The position numbers were made by a program, and so were the translations under genes. From Guyanagaster necrorhizus (taxonomy: Eukaryota > Basidiomycota > Agaricomycetes > Agaricales > Physalacriaceae), in NCBI RefSeq assembly GCF_019112545.1, contig NW_025064885.1, positions 1,682,419 to 1,746,418 of the forward strand: a stretch of 64,000 bases of DNA, given 5' to 3'. Shown piece by piece: positions 11,640 to 23,670 of this stretch (positions are counted from its first letter, which is position 1; every line of letters begins with the position of its first letter). The notes below the pieces were generated by a model. The model was not told the DNA's origin. It ran no database searches and saw only the letters and a list, made by a program, of their open reading frames with translations.

Positions 11640-12549
11640 ATGTCCTCGCCCTTCCTCTTCCACTCTCTCGACGTAGGGCCTCGATTGAGCGCACGGAAGG
11701 TGCATATATGCAGACTCTATGATGTCCTAAAGCTATCTCTACTGAGAGATGACCTCCCGCGGGCAAAGAAAGCCTGGGCCATCCTGGCGCGATGTAAGGA
11801 AATGCATTGGACGACAATGTGGACGATTGCAGTACGTATTCTGGGAGGTGAAACCTTCGACGAGCATGATTCCACCAAGAAGGTTGCATTTCTTCACGAG
11901 ATGATGCAACAGTTGCCGGACAAGGTGGGCCAACCGTAAGTGTATACGGATCTTTGGTGTCTTACTCGCGTCGTCAGAGAGAGATGATCCTCAAAGAAAT
12001 TATTCTTCGGCAGATCATGGCAGGGCATTTCAGGCAAGCCCTGGACGAGCTGGAATTGTATGTCAAACTTCCGAAGACTTTGCACGATTCCCGCTTGTTC
12101 ATTTATGTTTAGGTACCTTCCATCATTCCCCTACCAGGATGATCCTGTGTTGCATAACTATGCCGGGCTCTTATCTCTATACTTGTCCCAGCCATCTATC
12201 AGTGGCGTCGACGACGGCATGCTGTCTTTCAAAGTTACTCCAGGCATGATCTAATGTCGTTCCCAGATGTATCAAATGACAATCTACTCCGTAGCGCGCA
12301 GTTGCATTTCCAAGGTGCAATGGCCATCGATTCGGACAATGTCATTGCTACACAATTCCTATCCCATGTACGTCTCCGGTGTGATGATACTGCTGATCTG
12401 ACTACCCTACTTAGATTACTAACATGACTGATCAAACAAGGCATTCAGACCAGGATTCCGACGACGAACTTATGGAAGTCGATATTCAGCAGACAGTACC
12501 ACAGCCCCAAAGGAAGCGTGTTCGACTCCAAGACGATCGCATTTCATAG
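11640..12549 (+). CDS. RRN11: RNA polymerase I-specific initiation factor, Rrn11-like
   Basis: This is probably a core-factor subunit for RNA polymerase I initiation at the rDNA promoter. I place exons at 11640-11924, 11978-12057, 12113-12201, 12267-12367 and 12415-12549, giving 229 residues. The family signature is the TPR-like stretch LYDVLKLSLLRDDLPRAKKA with WAILARCKEMHW, then FRQALDELELYLPSFPYQDD, HNYAGLLSLYLSQP, and LLRSAQLHFQGAMAIDSDNV. The C-terminus is acidic then basic (QDSDDELMEVD, QPQRKRVRLQ). The first ATG of the frame is at 11640. The exon 1 donor (GTGGGC at 11925) was chosen over a better GTAAGT at 11936 because only the former keeps frame; exon 3's donor is also my best fit. 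RPA190 lies 8.6 kb upstream. Confidence 0.8.
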
Positions 12550-15500
12550 AAGCCGACTTTTCGCTTTCGGCGGAAATAACACCTGTTCAACACATCATAT
12601 TTCGTCTGGGTATCCCTCGAAAGATACCCATCCCCGTGATGACCAGCATATGCACAGGTATATTGTCATTGTACCGTAGTTTTTGTGATTCTAATACATC
12701 TCCACTGTCTAGACTGACGGTAATGCGTGCTGGGACTGTTCGGCCTCGGTCATGGAAGACAACAGAGATACAAGCTTACTATACGGAGCTATGTGTCATT
12801 GGGGTGCTCGTTGCTCCTCCATAGAATGCTCGTCGGGCAGGGATTATTTTGTCAGTCCTTCCAGTTGTGCGCCAAACTTGGTTAGGTGCGAATAGCAAAC
12901 GGTAGCAACACTGAAGGGAACCTCAGCGTGTCACCTCCTCTTTTCCTGGCAAATCATGCATTCTGACTCGCTCACGACCAATCGAGCTAAGTGTCGCATA
13001 CTTCCGGGTCTTTAATGCCGCCGATACCCATAACAATGCATTTTCAACGAACGATTTCTTGAGAGTTGACAATGACCCCGAATTTCCTTTTGAACGGCTG
13101 ACAAATTGTGCACTGAAAACATCAAATTTGTTGTTTCATTTGCTGGTCTCATTTCTTCAAGGCACCAATGCTCATATCAGATAGCATGGTCAGTTTTCCG
13201 GTGCATTCGTAGTCTGGTCACAAATTCAATCCCAGCATTGACAGATAGCCAAATGAAAAATGTGTACTCTTTGTCCGTTGCTTTCGCCTGGCGCCGTGTA
13301 AAAATGACGCCAGAGAGAGAGCATATGAGCTGCCAGTAGACCAGCTGTCGAGCCTTTCCGCCATTCTGACAAAAACCCCTTCCTTCCTCCAGGGACAATT
13401 TAAGGTTTTTTCTCATTAAATTCCATGTTTTCTTACAAGAGGTTGAATTGAACAGGGGCTTGAGCAGAAACATGTCCCATTCGCGGGGATAACCGCAGGT
13501 CCTCGCCACTTTCCCAGCTCGGTGTTTTCTGGCCTTTTTTCTATAAGATCCTCCGGTTTCTTGTTCTTTTACCGCATCAGCTTGCGGATCTTCTGTCCTT
13601 AGTGACGTTCCATGGTCGGAGAGTCGCGGATTCATCACGAATACCGAATATACGTGCCTCATACTGAGACGGCCATTCGATAACTGGAAGTAAATCGATG
13701 TTTGCTCACAGATGCTCACGTTGTATCCTCCTTACTGTCTTAAGAGTAGCCGGTAATCTTCCATTACGCAGGATACGATTTTGGAAGAACAAAACACGAC
13801 TTGCTTAACTCCGACCTCATCGATAAAGGGTAATACGAAAGTTATAGTATTCGGACGTCGAATTGAAATCGACGACAACGGTCATTTGCTTGTTTGCCTT
13901 ATTATCATATTCTTTGAAGATCGGCTTTCAGACTCTGAATATGTTCTGCCCCGAGTCCAAGAAACAATAATAATAACTTGCATTTGCAAAAGTTTCCTCG
14001 GGTATGCTCCGTGCAGAAACAAATTGATTAGTACCTGGGAGAATTAATGGCCAAGCGTGGTGCTGCGAGAAATATATCCTTCTACCGGAACAAAGTAGGA
14101 AAATACCATGAAGCCGGCGGATGTCGCCGGATGCGCCTGACTCATGGTTGAGCTTCATTCCTTTCCCGATTATACCCATTGTATGTTGACCGCCACAGTC
14201 GACGACGATGGGGCGCTCTTCAGGACTTACTTTCTCCATTTCATTCTCAGAGACTCGTTGTTCTAGCCTTCGAACTGAGGCTCTTCGACACTTCCAGCGT
14301 TCCGATTTGTTCGACAGTCTTTTCAAACACTACTAGTATTCTCAGGTGCTCGTTCACGTCGGGTAACGAAATGTCCTTAGCCCATGGTGGCCCGGTATTT
14401 TCTGGCTGAGATTCACTGCACACTTATGAAACTCTGGGTGACTTTGAATGCCAAGGAAGAATGGAGGATGTTACGGCTAATCTATACGGCTTCACTCGAG
14501 CTTCTCTACCGGTATACCCTTGGTCACGTATCTTATAACGGCTTTTCACAGAGTGTCCTTCTACGGATTTTCCGTGTTTTCTGGACTATCATGTGGAAGG
14601 TTAAGCTCAAACGGAATGCTATCATCATTTTGACGATGTACAAAGTGTCTTAGCGAACAGGAAGTAGGCCGTTGTTTACGGCACGGAGTCTCAATTTTGA
14701 GAAGAAGCCTCGCCTCAAATTTCTACCCAAAAAAAAATTTTTTTTTCGTTTTTATACAGTTACCTCGGCGACAATCTATTTCAGCCGTTTGCTCTCACAG
14801 GTCGCAACCCAAGGGGCAGAAGAACTTGATCTGGCTGGTTTAACATGTCAGGAGTCAAGGTCTGTTCTCATCTATTCTTTTGTTACGGCCACGGAATTCT
14901 GATGTCCAAACGAACGGGCTCAGCCCAGAAGCGGACGATGAGTGGCCTAGCGACTCGTAAAGCAACGTTGCCTACAGGCATGAATATGGCTCACGGCCAT
15001 TGTCGTCATTCAATTGAACCTTACGAACCTACCTGATGGTGTGCTTCTTGACAATATATCATAACGCTCTGACCTGAGTAGCGGTTCTATCTTTGCTCTG
15101 GTCAATAGAATCACCTTCCCGATGATTGTACGTCCTATCGCAAGTGACGAGCTAACGCTTGAGGAATATGAGAAGCATGGTTTCTCAACTTCGAAGTAAG
15201 CGCTGGCGATTTCTTGATTATGCTACTCCGATCCGCAGCTCTGCAAGGATTCTGCAATTCAACCCCCTCAGAACAAAGAGGACTTGGAAGTATACGTGGG
15301 TATGTTCCTACGCTTCTTTTCTGGCGCCATTCTACCTGCCATGGACCATTGTTCACTCGTTTGCCATGGACGGCCCGCACTTAGGGGCATTGGTGGTTTT
15401 TCCTGTACCTGGTAACTTACATTTCCACTTTCGAGCGTATCAGCACCCTCTGAAACTACAGTGCGTATGGTGATATATTCCCTCTTCTCAGCGTCCCCCT

Positions 15501-18500
15501 AATATCCTTCAACAGATCATCTTCCCTTGCCTCCATTATGCATATGACTTTCATTTAAATTCGCCTGCGACAGTGTTCTTCGGGTATTTTCAGCTGATCT
15601 ATAGACTCATTGATACCTTTTCTTGGAGCACCTTAGTTATCGACGAACGTTTTTAGCCATACCAGATGGACTGAGGCCTTCGAGCAATGCGAATCTTTCA
15701 TCCTTTTCCACATTAGGGGCTGGAGCTTTCCAAGGTGCATTTATAGGATTCAAGGAAAGATGCCATCTGACTGAAAGCCAACAAACGCCACCCTTCTGTT
15801 CTTTTCATCACATTGGCGGCATGGACTAAACATTGGGACCGCAACGTTAAGTCTGCCATAAAGCAGATCTTGAACTTGAGAGTGGATACCAAAATAAGTC
15901 TCAGCCCATGATAATGTTCTCATCCCACAGGACCGGTAGATCTTGACATTTGTCAATAGCGAAATAGTGGTCTACTTGTTTTACAATGATCGCCACCTAC
16001 GAAGTCCTTCCTTCCAAGGCACAGATAAGCGTCTTCCGGAAACCCAAACCGGGATAATTCGTATGCCTGCTTATCATTTGATCCCGCTGTTGAACTGCCT
16101 CAGGGTCAAGGCTCTCTACTCATGGTTTTCAATTGCAGGTCGTAATTATGCCTTCTTGGTTGAACGAGGCATATCTGGACAAAATGAAGTGATTCTCCAA
16201 GTGAAGAGCCCTCAACGCCACTCAAACCAGGTTAAGGTTAATGAGGGCTAGCTTCCTTGATATGTGTCGCGACAGATACGATTGTCAGGTGGATGCCCGG
16301 CTGGAACAGTAGAGAGGGCTTTCACGATAGGACTTCGGCGATTACTTGTCGTCTTCCCATGAGTTGCCTGATCATGGGACACCCTTGATGGCCCCCGACT
16401 GTTGGTTAGTCTTCCATCCGTCCCTGACAAGCGCTCTCAAGTGTTCTCTGTCACATGTCTGCTGTGTTGCTAAAAAAAAAAGTACAGGTTCCGTGCGAGA
16501 TATGAATCATCATTCGATGGACCGTACCAGTTGATCGAAGAGCCGCTGTCCATTGATCATCGATTGCAAGGCATCGACACCTTCAGACTTTCAGTGTACG
16601 GAAGCCGTCACTAGACGCGAAGAGAAAAGATAACGAGGATGCTGCTGCGTACCTCGGCTTTGGATGTCAAGCCAACCATTCTGCGTTGCATGCTTAAATA
16701 AATACCATGGCTATTCTAACAGTCTCAGCAGACTCGGACCTCAAAGAACTGAAACATAGAGCAATCTATGATTTGTTATTTAGAGGGACCGCAGTTAGGG
16801 TTTCTCGCTGTTCAAGGTGGCGTTCAGGAATACTAAGTAGTCGAAGAAGCAAGGAAAAATCAACCAGCCATTCAAGCTGGTTGCATTGTGGCCCTTTCGG
16901 ACAGCTCCGATCAGCGGGCAGATAGTTTCGTCAAATAAATATTTGTGTGGCGCGTAAGAGTTGTGAGTTTCATTATCAATAACTCGCGCTTTGTCAAATT
17001 TTCATGATTGGCCCACCGTCTATGAGTCCAACTAAAAGTGGAATTTCCAAACGGACAAAATGTGTACGTGTATCTGCCTCATTGAACTGGTCGTTAATCT
17101 CATTGACTGTCGGGCTCTGAAATGGTACAGAAAGTTGGATGAAAACCTAATTACAAGGAATCAAAATAAAGCGCCGGATGATCTAATCGCCAAGAATCCA
17201 AGTTTGGCTATGTCAATATAGGTAAAGATTTGGATTGTAAACGGTGCTTCTACGAATTCTCTATTCGTCTCTCTCATACCCCTTTTCCCATGCTTGGTCT
17301 GCAGGTAACACGAGGCGGCCGAGTGCGGTCCCTCTGCGATTGGATGTTTGTGAAAGAAAGCATGAGGTACTTGTTAGACCGCAGTATGACGAAATAGGTT
17401 ATCTGCATGTCTGCTGGTACATCGTCAGATAGAAAGAAGGAAGGCGTGTCCTCCGTTCAGAAGTTCATTTCTGCAGACATTGACCTCTCCTATGGTTTTT
17501 GTCCGGAAAGGCATCTACAGTATCTATACAAGGAGAAGAAATCCGAAGGTACAAGAAGGAGCGAAGCCAGCGGGTTCTGCAAGTCATTTCCGAGAAGGCT
17601 GCAAGGCGACTAGAAGAAGTTTTGTATCTGGATTGTCGCTGAAGGCAAAATAATAGACCCAGGCATTAGTTAAAATATACTTATTCCCTAGCACCTTTCA
17701 CTCAAAGCGCTTCATCGGAGCGATAGCGATGCTTCTTAAGCGCCAATCTTTTTACGCTTCTCGTCTCACCGTGCCGTCTTATCGAGCACCGCTCAAGTTC
17801 CTTACCTGTTGACCAAGCGAAGAACGCCACGGAAATGACCTCCGACATCGACTTCACCCCCAATGTCAGGGCTCACATTCCTCAAGTCCAGATTGCCGTG
17901 ACTTTCATATCCATCAACGAGAATATGGAACACGGTCACCCTTGTCATTCATATGCTTCAAATAGAAGTGCTCACTATCTCCACGTAAGGGATGACGGGA
18001 AACATGGTGACGAGGATAGCGGTGCAAAAATGCCGACCGATAGTGTGGGGAGGTTTTGCCACGAACGGTTGATCCAGGACCCGACGTCCACGGTTACATC
18101 TTCCACCAATCGTCCGACATCGACGGCCGAGCCCGTGGAGCATCAGGGAGCATCAGGGAAAATACAGTAGTGTACCAGTGCCGGTATTGGCTGTAACTTG
18201 CTCGATTGAGGACGTTTCCACAAAGTTCGTACAAGAAATGACCAGCAGCAGTGTTTGATATGGCGTATTATGACATGAGATTTATACGTGCCTCACTTAG
18301 CCTGGCGGCGGCGTGAATGTGCCCTTGGGACCTTTTATCCATAAATCGGCACCATTTGAAGTCCTCAAAGCCTCGACTGGTTCATCATGAACGCCGGACC
18401 CTGTACGGAGACGAATACAGTACAAGGGGCGCCACTACATTCTCACATACAAACAACGCGTCTGAGAGGGGACATGAAGTAAGTCAACTGGTTTAGCCTT

Positions 18501-19008
18501 TGCGACACTGTAAACAGCCATTGGCGTCGTCGAGACCATGGATAATTAGAACGCAAGACGAGATAGACCCTCCTAGTGAAAGATTTTGGGCCTCGACTCG
18601 TAGACGCCATAGGAATGTTGACAAGGAGACGATGGGATGGTAATGCTGGACAAAGCTCGGAAGGACAAACCACAAGTCCAGTGTTAGAGACCAGCTTCAG
18701 TAACAAAAGATGTCTTATTGGAAGTGGCAGTCGGTGGCAGATAAATTTCAAATGCCGGAAGGCAGTCAAACGAAAGGCGTAACGTCCGGCCAAAATCATG
18801 ATAAATGTAACTGCCCAAATATAAACAGTACTAGTAGTATGCACCGGGTATAATATCTAGTATCACATATGAAAGTGAGATTTGTGTGAAAGGCATGGCA
18901 ACAACAGAGAGAGAAATCATTGACAAAACATGGTGGGATTACAGTGGGGGATAGAGAAGACATGAGATAACGTTAAACATACTAGGTCATGGGTGAAGCT
19001 AGAAGCCA
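12550..19008. other. gene-poor region, about 6.5 kb
   Basis: I see no gene I can defend over 6.5 kb. The longest frames are a 180-codon minus frame (13719-13177, no ATG at its head) and a 111-codon plus frame starting with an ATG at 17835 (MTSDIDFTPNVRAHIPQVQ). Neither shows a domain, signal peptide or splice pattern I know. Homopolymers occur at 14731-14749 and 16471-16480. Composition is like the neighbouring genes rather than the AT-rich repeats further right, so this may be decayed genes or old transposon remains, or hold lineage-specific or non-coding transcripts. Confidence 0.45.
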
Positions 19009-22000
19009 TCACCGCCATGAAGGTCGGAAAGATCTATTCATACTGATATCTGCACTCGTGTTGCCATCCATGACTGATAAATTCGACGAAAATGAGGACC
19101 TAGAGCCTGTTGCTGATCTCAGTTTGAGCGCCGGCATGCCTCGGGAGGTCAGAGAAAGTCTCTTTGCTCGCTTCGAAGGACTGGCCAGCAGGATCCTCCT
19201 CGGCTTACTGGACTCCCCATGGCTTATCCTATGGCCGTTCGGTGGCGAAAGTTGAGGAATCATACTTGATCGCCTTCGTGCCTTCTCGCCACGTAGCGGA
19301 CCGATGTTTGAACGTCGTCGACTCTTCCCTGGTGTGGATGCCACAGAACGGGAAGCTGACGATATACGCCGTCCAGACGTTGCCCTCCCTTTCTGGTTTT
19401 CCCTTGAAGCCGACCAGCTCCTGCGCTCGGCCAAAATATTTTCTTCTGAATTCAGACTCCTGGGAGCTAGAGGTTGTGAGAGTCGTCGTTCAGGTTCAGC
19501 TTCGCTCTCGTCGCCCTCCGCTAGACTTCCTAGTGCGGGGCCTCTTGATCTTGACTTCAGGAAGCCGGGATCCAGCCGACTAGCGCGGGGTCGCTTCCCG
19601 ACAATAGAACCGTATGAGTGATTCGATGGTGCGATGTCACGAGTTGAAGCAGGAAGTGACATGGAAAGATGGACACTATCATCTGTTTTCTCATCATCTT
19701 CCCATTCGCTTTCCGAACCGCAACGTGACGCAGGTCTGACTGAAGGGGATGCTTGTACACCGGAACCGGAAGCAACGCTAACGTCCACAACAGGATGGGG
19801 GCTCGGGGGAATGACCGTGACCGAGACTGAGTTCAAGCGAGCGCCACCATCATCCAAGTCTCCTCGACCTACTTCATCTCGCCATTGCACACTCTTTCCT
19901 GCTTTAACGATCTTCTTTTCTTTGTCCGAGACACGCCTATATGGTTGCGATACCAAGCTCGATCGCAAAGACTTTCTCGGTGACCTATGACTTCGCCGAG
20001 GTGATGCAGAGAGGGAACTGTACGCAGATATAGAAGTATTTGCGCCATAGGAAGAGGAACGGGAATAGTTTTGCTTTCCGGGATCCGAGCTGACCCTGCG
20101 CGTGAAAGACACCTCGTAAGATTTGTAAGTGTCCAAGACACTATTGCTGCCCGAATCCATATTATAGCCACGCGTTGATTGACCAATGAGCTTTGTAAAA
20201 TTATCATCGTTTTTCTCCCTGACGCTGGCCAGCAAATTGGCAATCTGGGAAGAAGTGCCGGGCAATTCATCTTGAGAGGCATCATCCAAAGCTTTGGCAG
20301 CGCCACCGATGGCGACCGTGCTACGGCTCAGCATTCCAATCAGTGCGACCATCATTCGTGCCATATCCTCAACCGCATTCTGCATTGCACCCTTCTCTTC
20401 CTGGGCTTTCATCATTTCCATCTCCGCCTTCCTCCGGATGGCGTCAAGTTTAACGTTCTCGATGCTGACGTCGTCAAGCTTCTCCGACTTTCTCTCGGAC
20501 ACGGCACGCATGGTAGCGTCGAACATGGCCCTAGAGTTCGATGATCGTTGCACCATGATGGATAACGCAGAGCCCGGTTTGATAGCTTGTTCCTCCGGAC
20601 TAGCCAGAATTTGTAACAGTGCGCGCTCGGCTTGAAGATCGGCTGACAAGGAGTGGCTGGTATCGATTTCCGACAATCGTGCACGAATTGCGCCGAGCTT
20701 GATGTTAGCTACGGATATCTTCCCGGAACAGGCAGCTCCTTCAACAATTGAATCCTTCGTCTGCTCGGATTTGACTTTCATATCCTCTTTTGCTCTCTCC
20801 ACTTCAGCCGCTGCTTCTGATTTTTTCCGACGAACGATATCATTTTCGAGCATATTCTTGCCAGCAACTTTGGCTTTGAGCTCCGCGATTTCGATGTTAA
20901 GCCGGTTAATAGCTTCAACATATTGACCGACATGCCTATCGACATTGACAACATTTCGAGTAACAACCTTGGTTTTGATTTTGGTAGCCCTTTCGGCGTA
21001 GACAAGAGTGTTATGCGTGTCATCAAAATGATTCGAAGTGGGAGCGACGCAGACAATCATGACAGTTTTGCAATTGCCGCCAAGAGAGAACTTGAGAAGA
21101 CGCGTGAGTTTACTGTTGCGATACGGTACATGGCGTACGCCACCACCACTCTCGCAAAGCGCATTGATGCAGTTACCAAGCGCCAATAGGGATTTGTTGA
21201 TATTCGCTCCCTCTACCATACGCTGACCCATGTTAGTCGTGGCCGCTGCGCGCTCGCTCCCGGCGAGATCGATGATGGAGAGGGTACCAACCGTCCGCTG
21301 CTCTGACAATGAGGCGGTACGTGGAGATTGAGTGATATGAATCTGAAGGACGGCATGCGATCGTGAGGACGTCTCGTTGGCGTGCGTAGGACTCTGAGTT
21401 CGACGCGAATTCCCCGATAGAACGATTTCCTTCACTTCCTCTGCTGAGGTCGGTTTTAGCTCCGTTAACCCTACAACTTTGACTGTTTTATCTTCCCGAA
21501 TAGACAGCCCGCCTCGTGGCATATGTGCACCCGGAGCCGCGAGCAAGTCACGGATCTCCTCGTTGTAGATTTCGAGGAAGGTGACTGAGACATCGACAAT
21601 TGACTCCTCTCGTCGATCTTCAATGCGTTGGAAGAGGTCTGCCATGGTAAGGTAGATGATGCCGGGATCTGATTCAGTGCCGCTTATGGTGTGCGTCTTG
21701 CCACAGCCAGTAGCCTTTGTACCCATGGCAGTTAGTTAGGCATTTGGTACGAAAGCGGGGCACCCACCCCGTACGCGAACACCGTAGCATTGTATCCATC
21801 AAGCAAGCCTTTCAACAATGGCTGGGCAGTTGCCTCGTAGACGTGCTGTTGACGCGCCTCATGGTCAAACACTTTGTCAAACATGAATCGTCTGTCTTTG
21901 TATCGTTTCGTGCCGGGTGGCGTGAATCCTCGTTCAACGAATGCTTTCGCCCTGTCCTTCTCATCGGGATCGAAAGTGAGTATGCGGTCGTCGACGATTT

Positions 22001-22215
22001 GAACGACCTCGCGTAGACTTGAAGTATTTGCGACAGATTTAGGTGTAGAGAGCGTGCCATCACCCCGAATGGTAGTGTCGTAGCAGGGCTCTGGAAGGCG
22101 CCCAGCCTCCCATGAGGTGGGTGGCCGTACGCGTACTGCAAGTACCTTAGAACTCAATGCTCAAGAGACACGATGGATACCGACCTGCAACAATAATGGA
22201 GCCCGCGGCGACCAT
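19009..22215 (-). CDS. KIP3: kinesin-8 family motor (Kip3/Klp5/Klp6 type)
   Basis: This is a microtubule plus-end-directed motor that limits microtubule length and aids chromosome congression. Three exons, 22215-22192, 22145-21768 and 21714-19009, encode 1035 residues. The first exon is eight codons (MVAAGSII) spliced in frame to VLAVRVRPPT. The N-terminal motor domain (about 8-380) has the kinesin-8 P-loop GATGCGKTH at 134, switch I NETSSRSH at 247 and switch II DLAGSE at 283, followed by HVPYRNSKLTRLLKFSLGGN. An insert between the second strand and P-loop (FVERGFTPPGTKRYKD) is as in this family. A neck and coiled coil (RLNIEIAELKAKVAG) follow; the tail is Ser/Arg/Pro-rich and basic, consistent with a second microtubule-binding site. 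It is divergent from URA4. The subfamily symbol is by motif, not phylogeny. Confidence 0.92.
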
Positions 22216-22378
22216 TGTGAGCAAGGCAAGGCAATGTGAGGACGGTCGTTGAGGGGATGAGGTACGGTGGTTAATAGTAACCTGGGTCACGGGTGTTGAA
22301 AAGTAAACGGCAACGTGAGGTCACATGACCGTTCATCACTTCCCTTTCGGTGCACGGTCCGATCTACCCAAGTCTATC
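22216..22378. promoter_or_regulatory. divergent promoter, kinesin-8 / dihydroorotase, with palindrome
   Basis: This is a 163-bp interval between two start codons. It contains a perfect 12-bp palindrome GGTCACATGACC at 22319-22330, 49 bp upstream of the dihydroorotase ATG, with the E-box core CACATG. A related direct copy, GGGTCACGGG, lies at 22284. These could be bHLH or zinc-cluster binding sites; no experiment is implied. Confidence 0.45.
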
Positions 22379-23580
22379 ATGTCTGCAACTCTTTCTGTGC
22401 CATCCCCGGCAGATTTCCACGTCCATTTGCGCCAGGGTTCGCTTTCCCAGCTTGTAACACCCCATGTACGAAAAGGTGGATTTAATCTGGCCTATGTCAT
22501 GGTATTCCTGTTCCCCGTGTTCAAAAATCACTATCTTTGATCACCTATGGATAGCCCAACTTGAAGCCCCCTATCACGTCGACAGATCAAGCGTTGGAGT
22601 ATAAGACCGAACTCCAAAAAATTGATCCTCGTGTCGAATATCTTATGACACTTTATCTGTCCCCAGGGCTCACCCCAGACGAAATCCGGAAAGCAAAAAA
22701 AGCTGGTATCGTTGGCGTAAAATCCTATCCGAGGGGCGTCACAACAAATTCAGACGGAGGGATTGAGTCATATGAACTATATTATCCCATTTTTGAGGCA
22801 ATGCAAGATGTCGACATGGTTCTCAACTTGCACGGAGAAATTCCTTCTGATCCAGCTACGGTATAACTTCAGTCTATCATTTGGTAGGTTGGTACTGACT
22901 GTTCCATAGAATGTTCATGTCCTGAATGCGGAGCCTCACTTTCTTCCCCACCTCGCTTCGATTCACAAGGAATTTCCGAGATTGCGCATCGTCCTTGAAC
23001 ATGCTACCACGCGAGCCGCAATCGAAGCCGTGAAAGCATGCGGTCCCACCGTAGCTTGCACCATCACAGCTCACCACCTGTCCTTAACTGTAGACGATTG
23101 GGCCGGGCAGTCATGGAACTATTGCAAACCCGTGGCAAAGTTTCCTGACGATCGTGCGGCTCTGCAGGAAGTAATCAAAGAAGGTTCGATTTGCGTATAT
23201 TCAGGTTGGGCTGCAGCTGACGAATGACAGGCCACCCTCGCTTCTTCTTGGGTTCGGATTCTGCCCCTCATCCACCGCACATCAAGTCAACGAGCACTCC
23301 TACTCAAGGATGTGCCGCTGGCATCTATACTTCTCCTATTTTGCTGCCGCTAGTAGCCCATCAGTTAGAATCTTTTGGTGCACTTAACAACATAGATGGA
23401 TTCACCAGTTTATTCGGTCGCAGTTTCTATGGGCTACCTGTAGATGGTCTGCCAACAGTAACGATCGAAAGGACCACAAGCAAAGTGTTGGAAAGTTACA
23501 CCTTAGATGGTGCGGCTGTCGTGCCGTTCTGGTCGGGGAAAGAGATTGGCTGGGAAATTGTTAGGCTGGGAGATCGTTAA
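22379..23580 (+). CDS. URA4: dihydroorotase
   Basis: This enzyme interconverts carbamoyl-aspartate and dihydroorotate, the third step of pyrimidine synthesis. Exons 22379-22501, 22555-22860, 22910-23183 and 23231-23580 give 350 residues, the normal size for the monofunctional fungal/bacterial class II enzyme. Zinc ligands are visible: the HVH pair at residues 14 and 16 (DFHVHLRQG), the carbamylated lysine in VGVKSYPRGV, histidines in LNLHGE and IVLEHATT, and the catalytic aspartate in FFLGSDSAPHP. Intron 3 (46-47 nt) begins GTTCGA after GAAG and restores KEGHPRFFLG. The gene looks intact. Confidence 0.96.
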
Positions 23581-23670
23581 CCAGTAACGTCCCCAAATTT
23601 TTGTTTGAACATTATCCAGAAGTTAAATGCCGTCTCAAATGATGTCTACAAATCAAAATACATTATTAGT

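Noticed and set aside
13177..13719. 180-codon minus frame in the gene-poor region
   Set aside because: It has no ATG at its head, no motif, signal peptide or splice partner; length alone is not enough.
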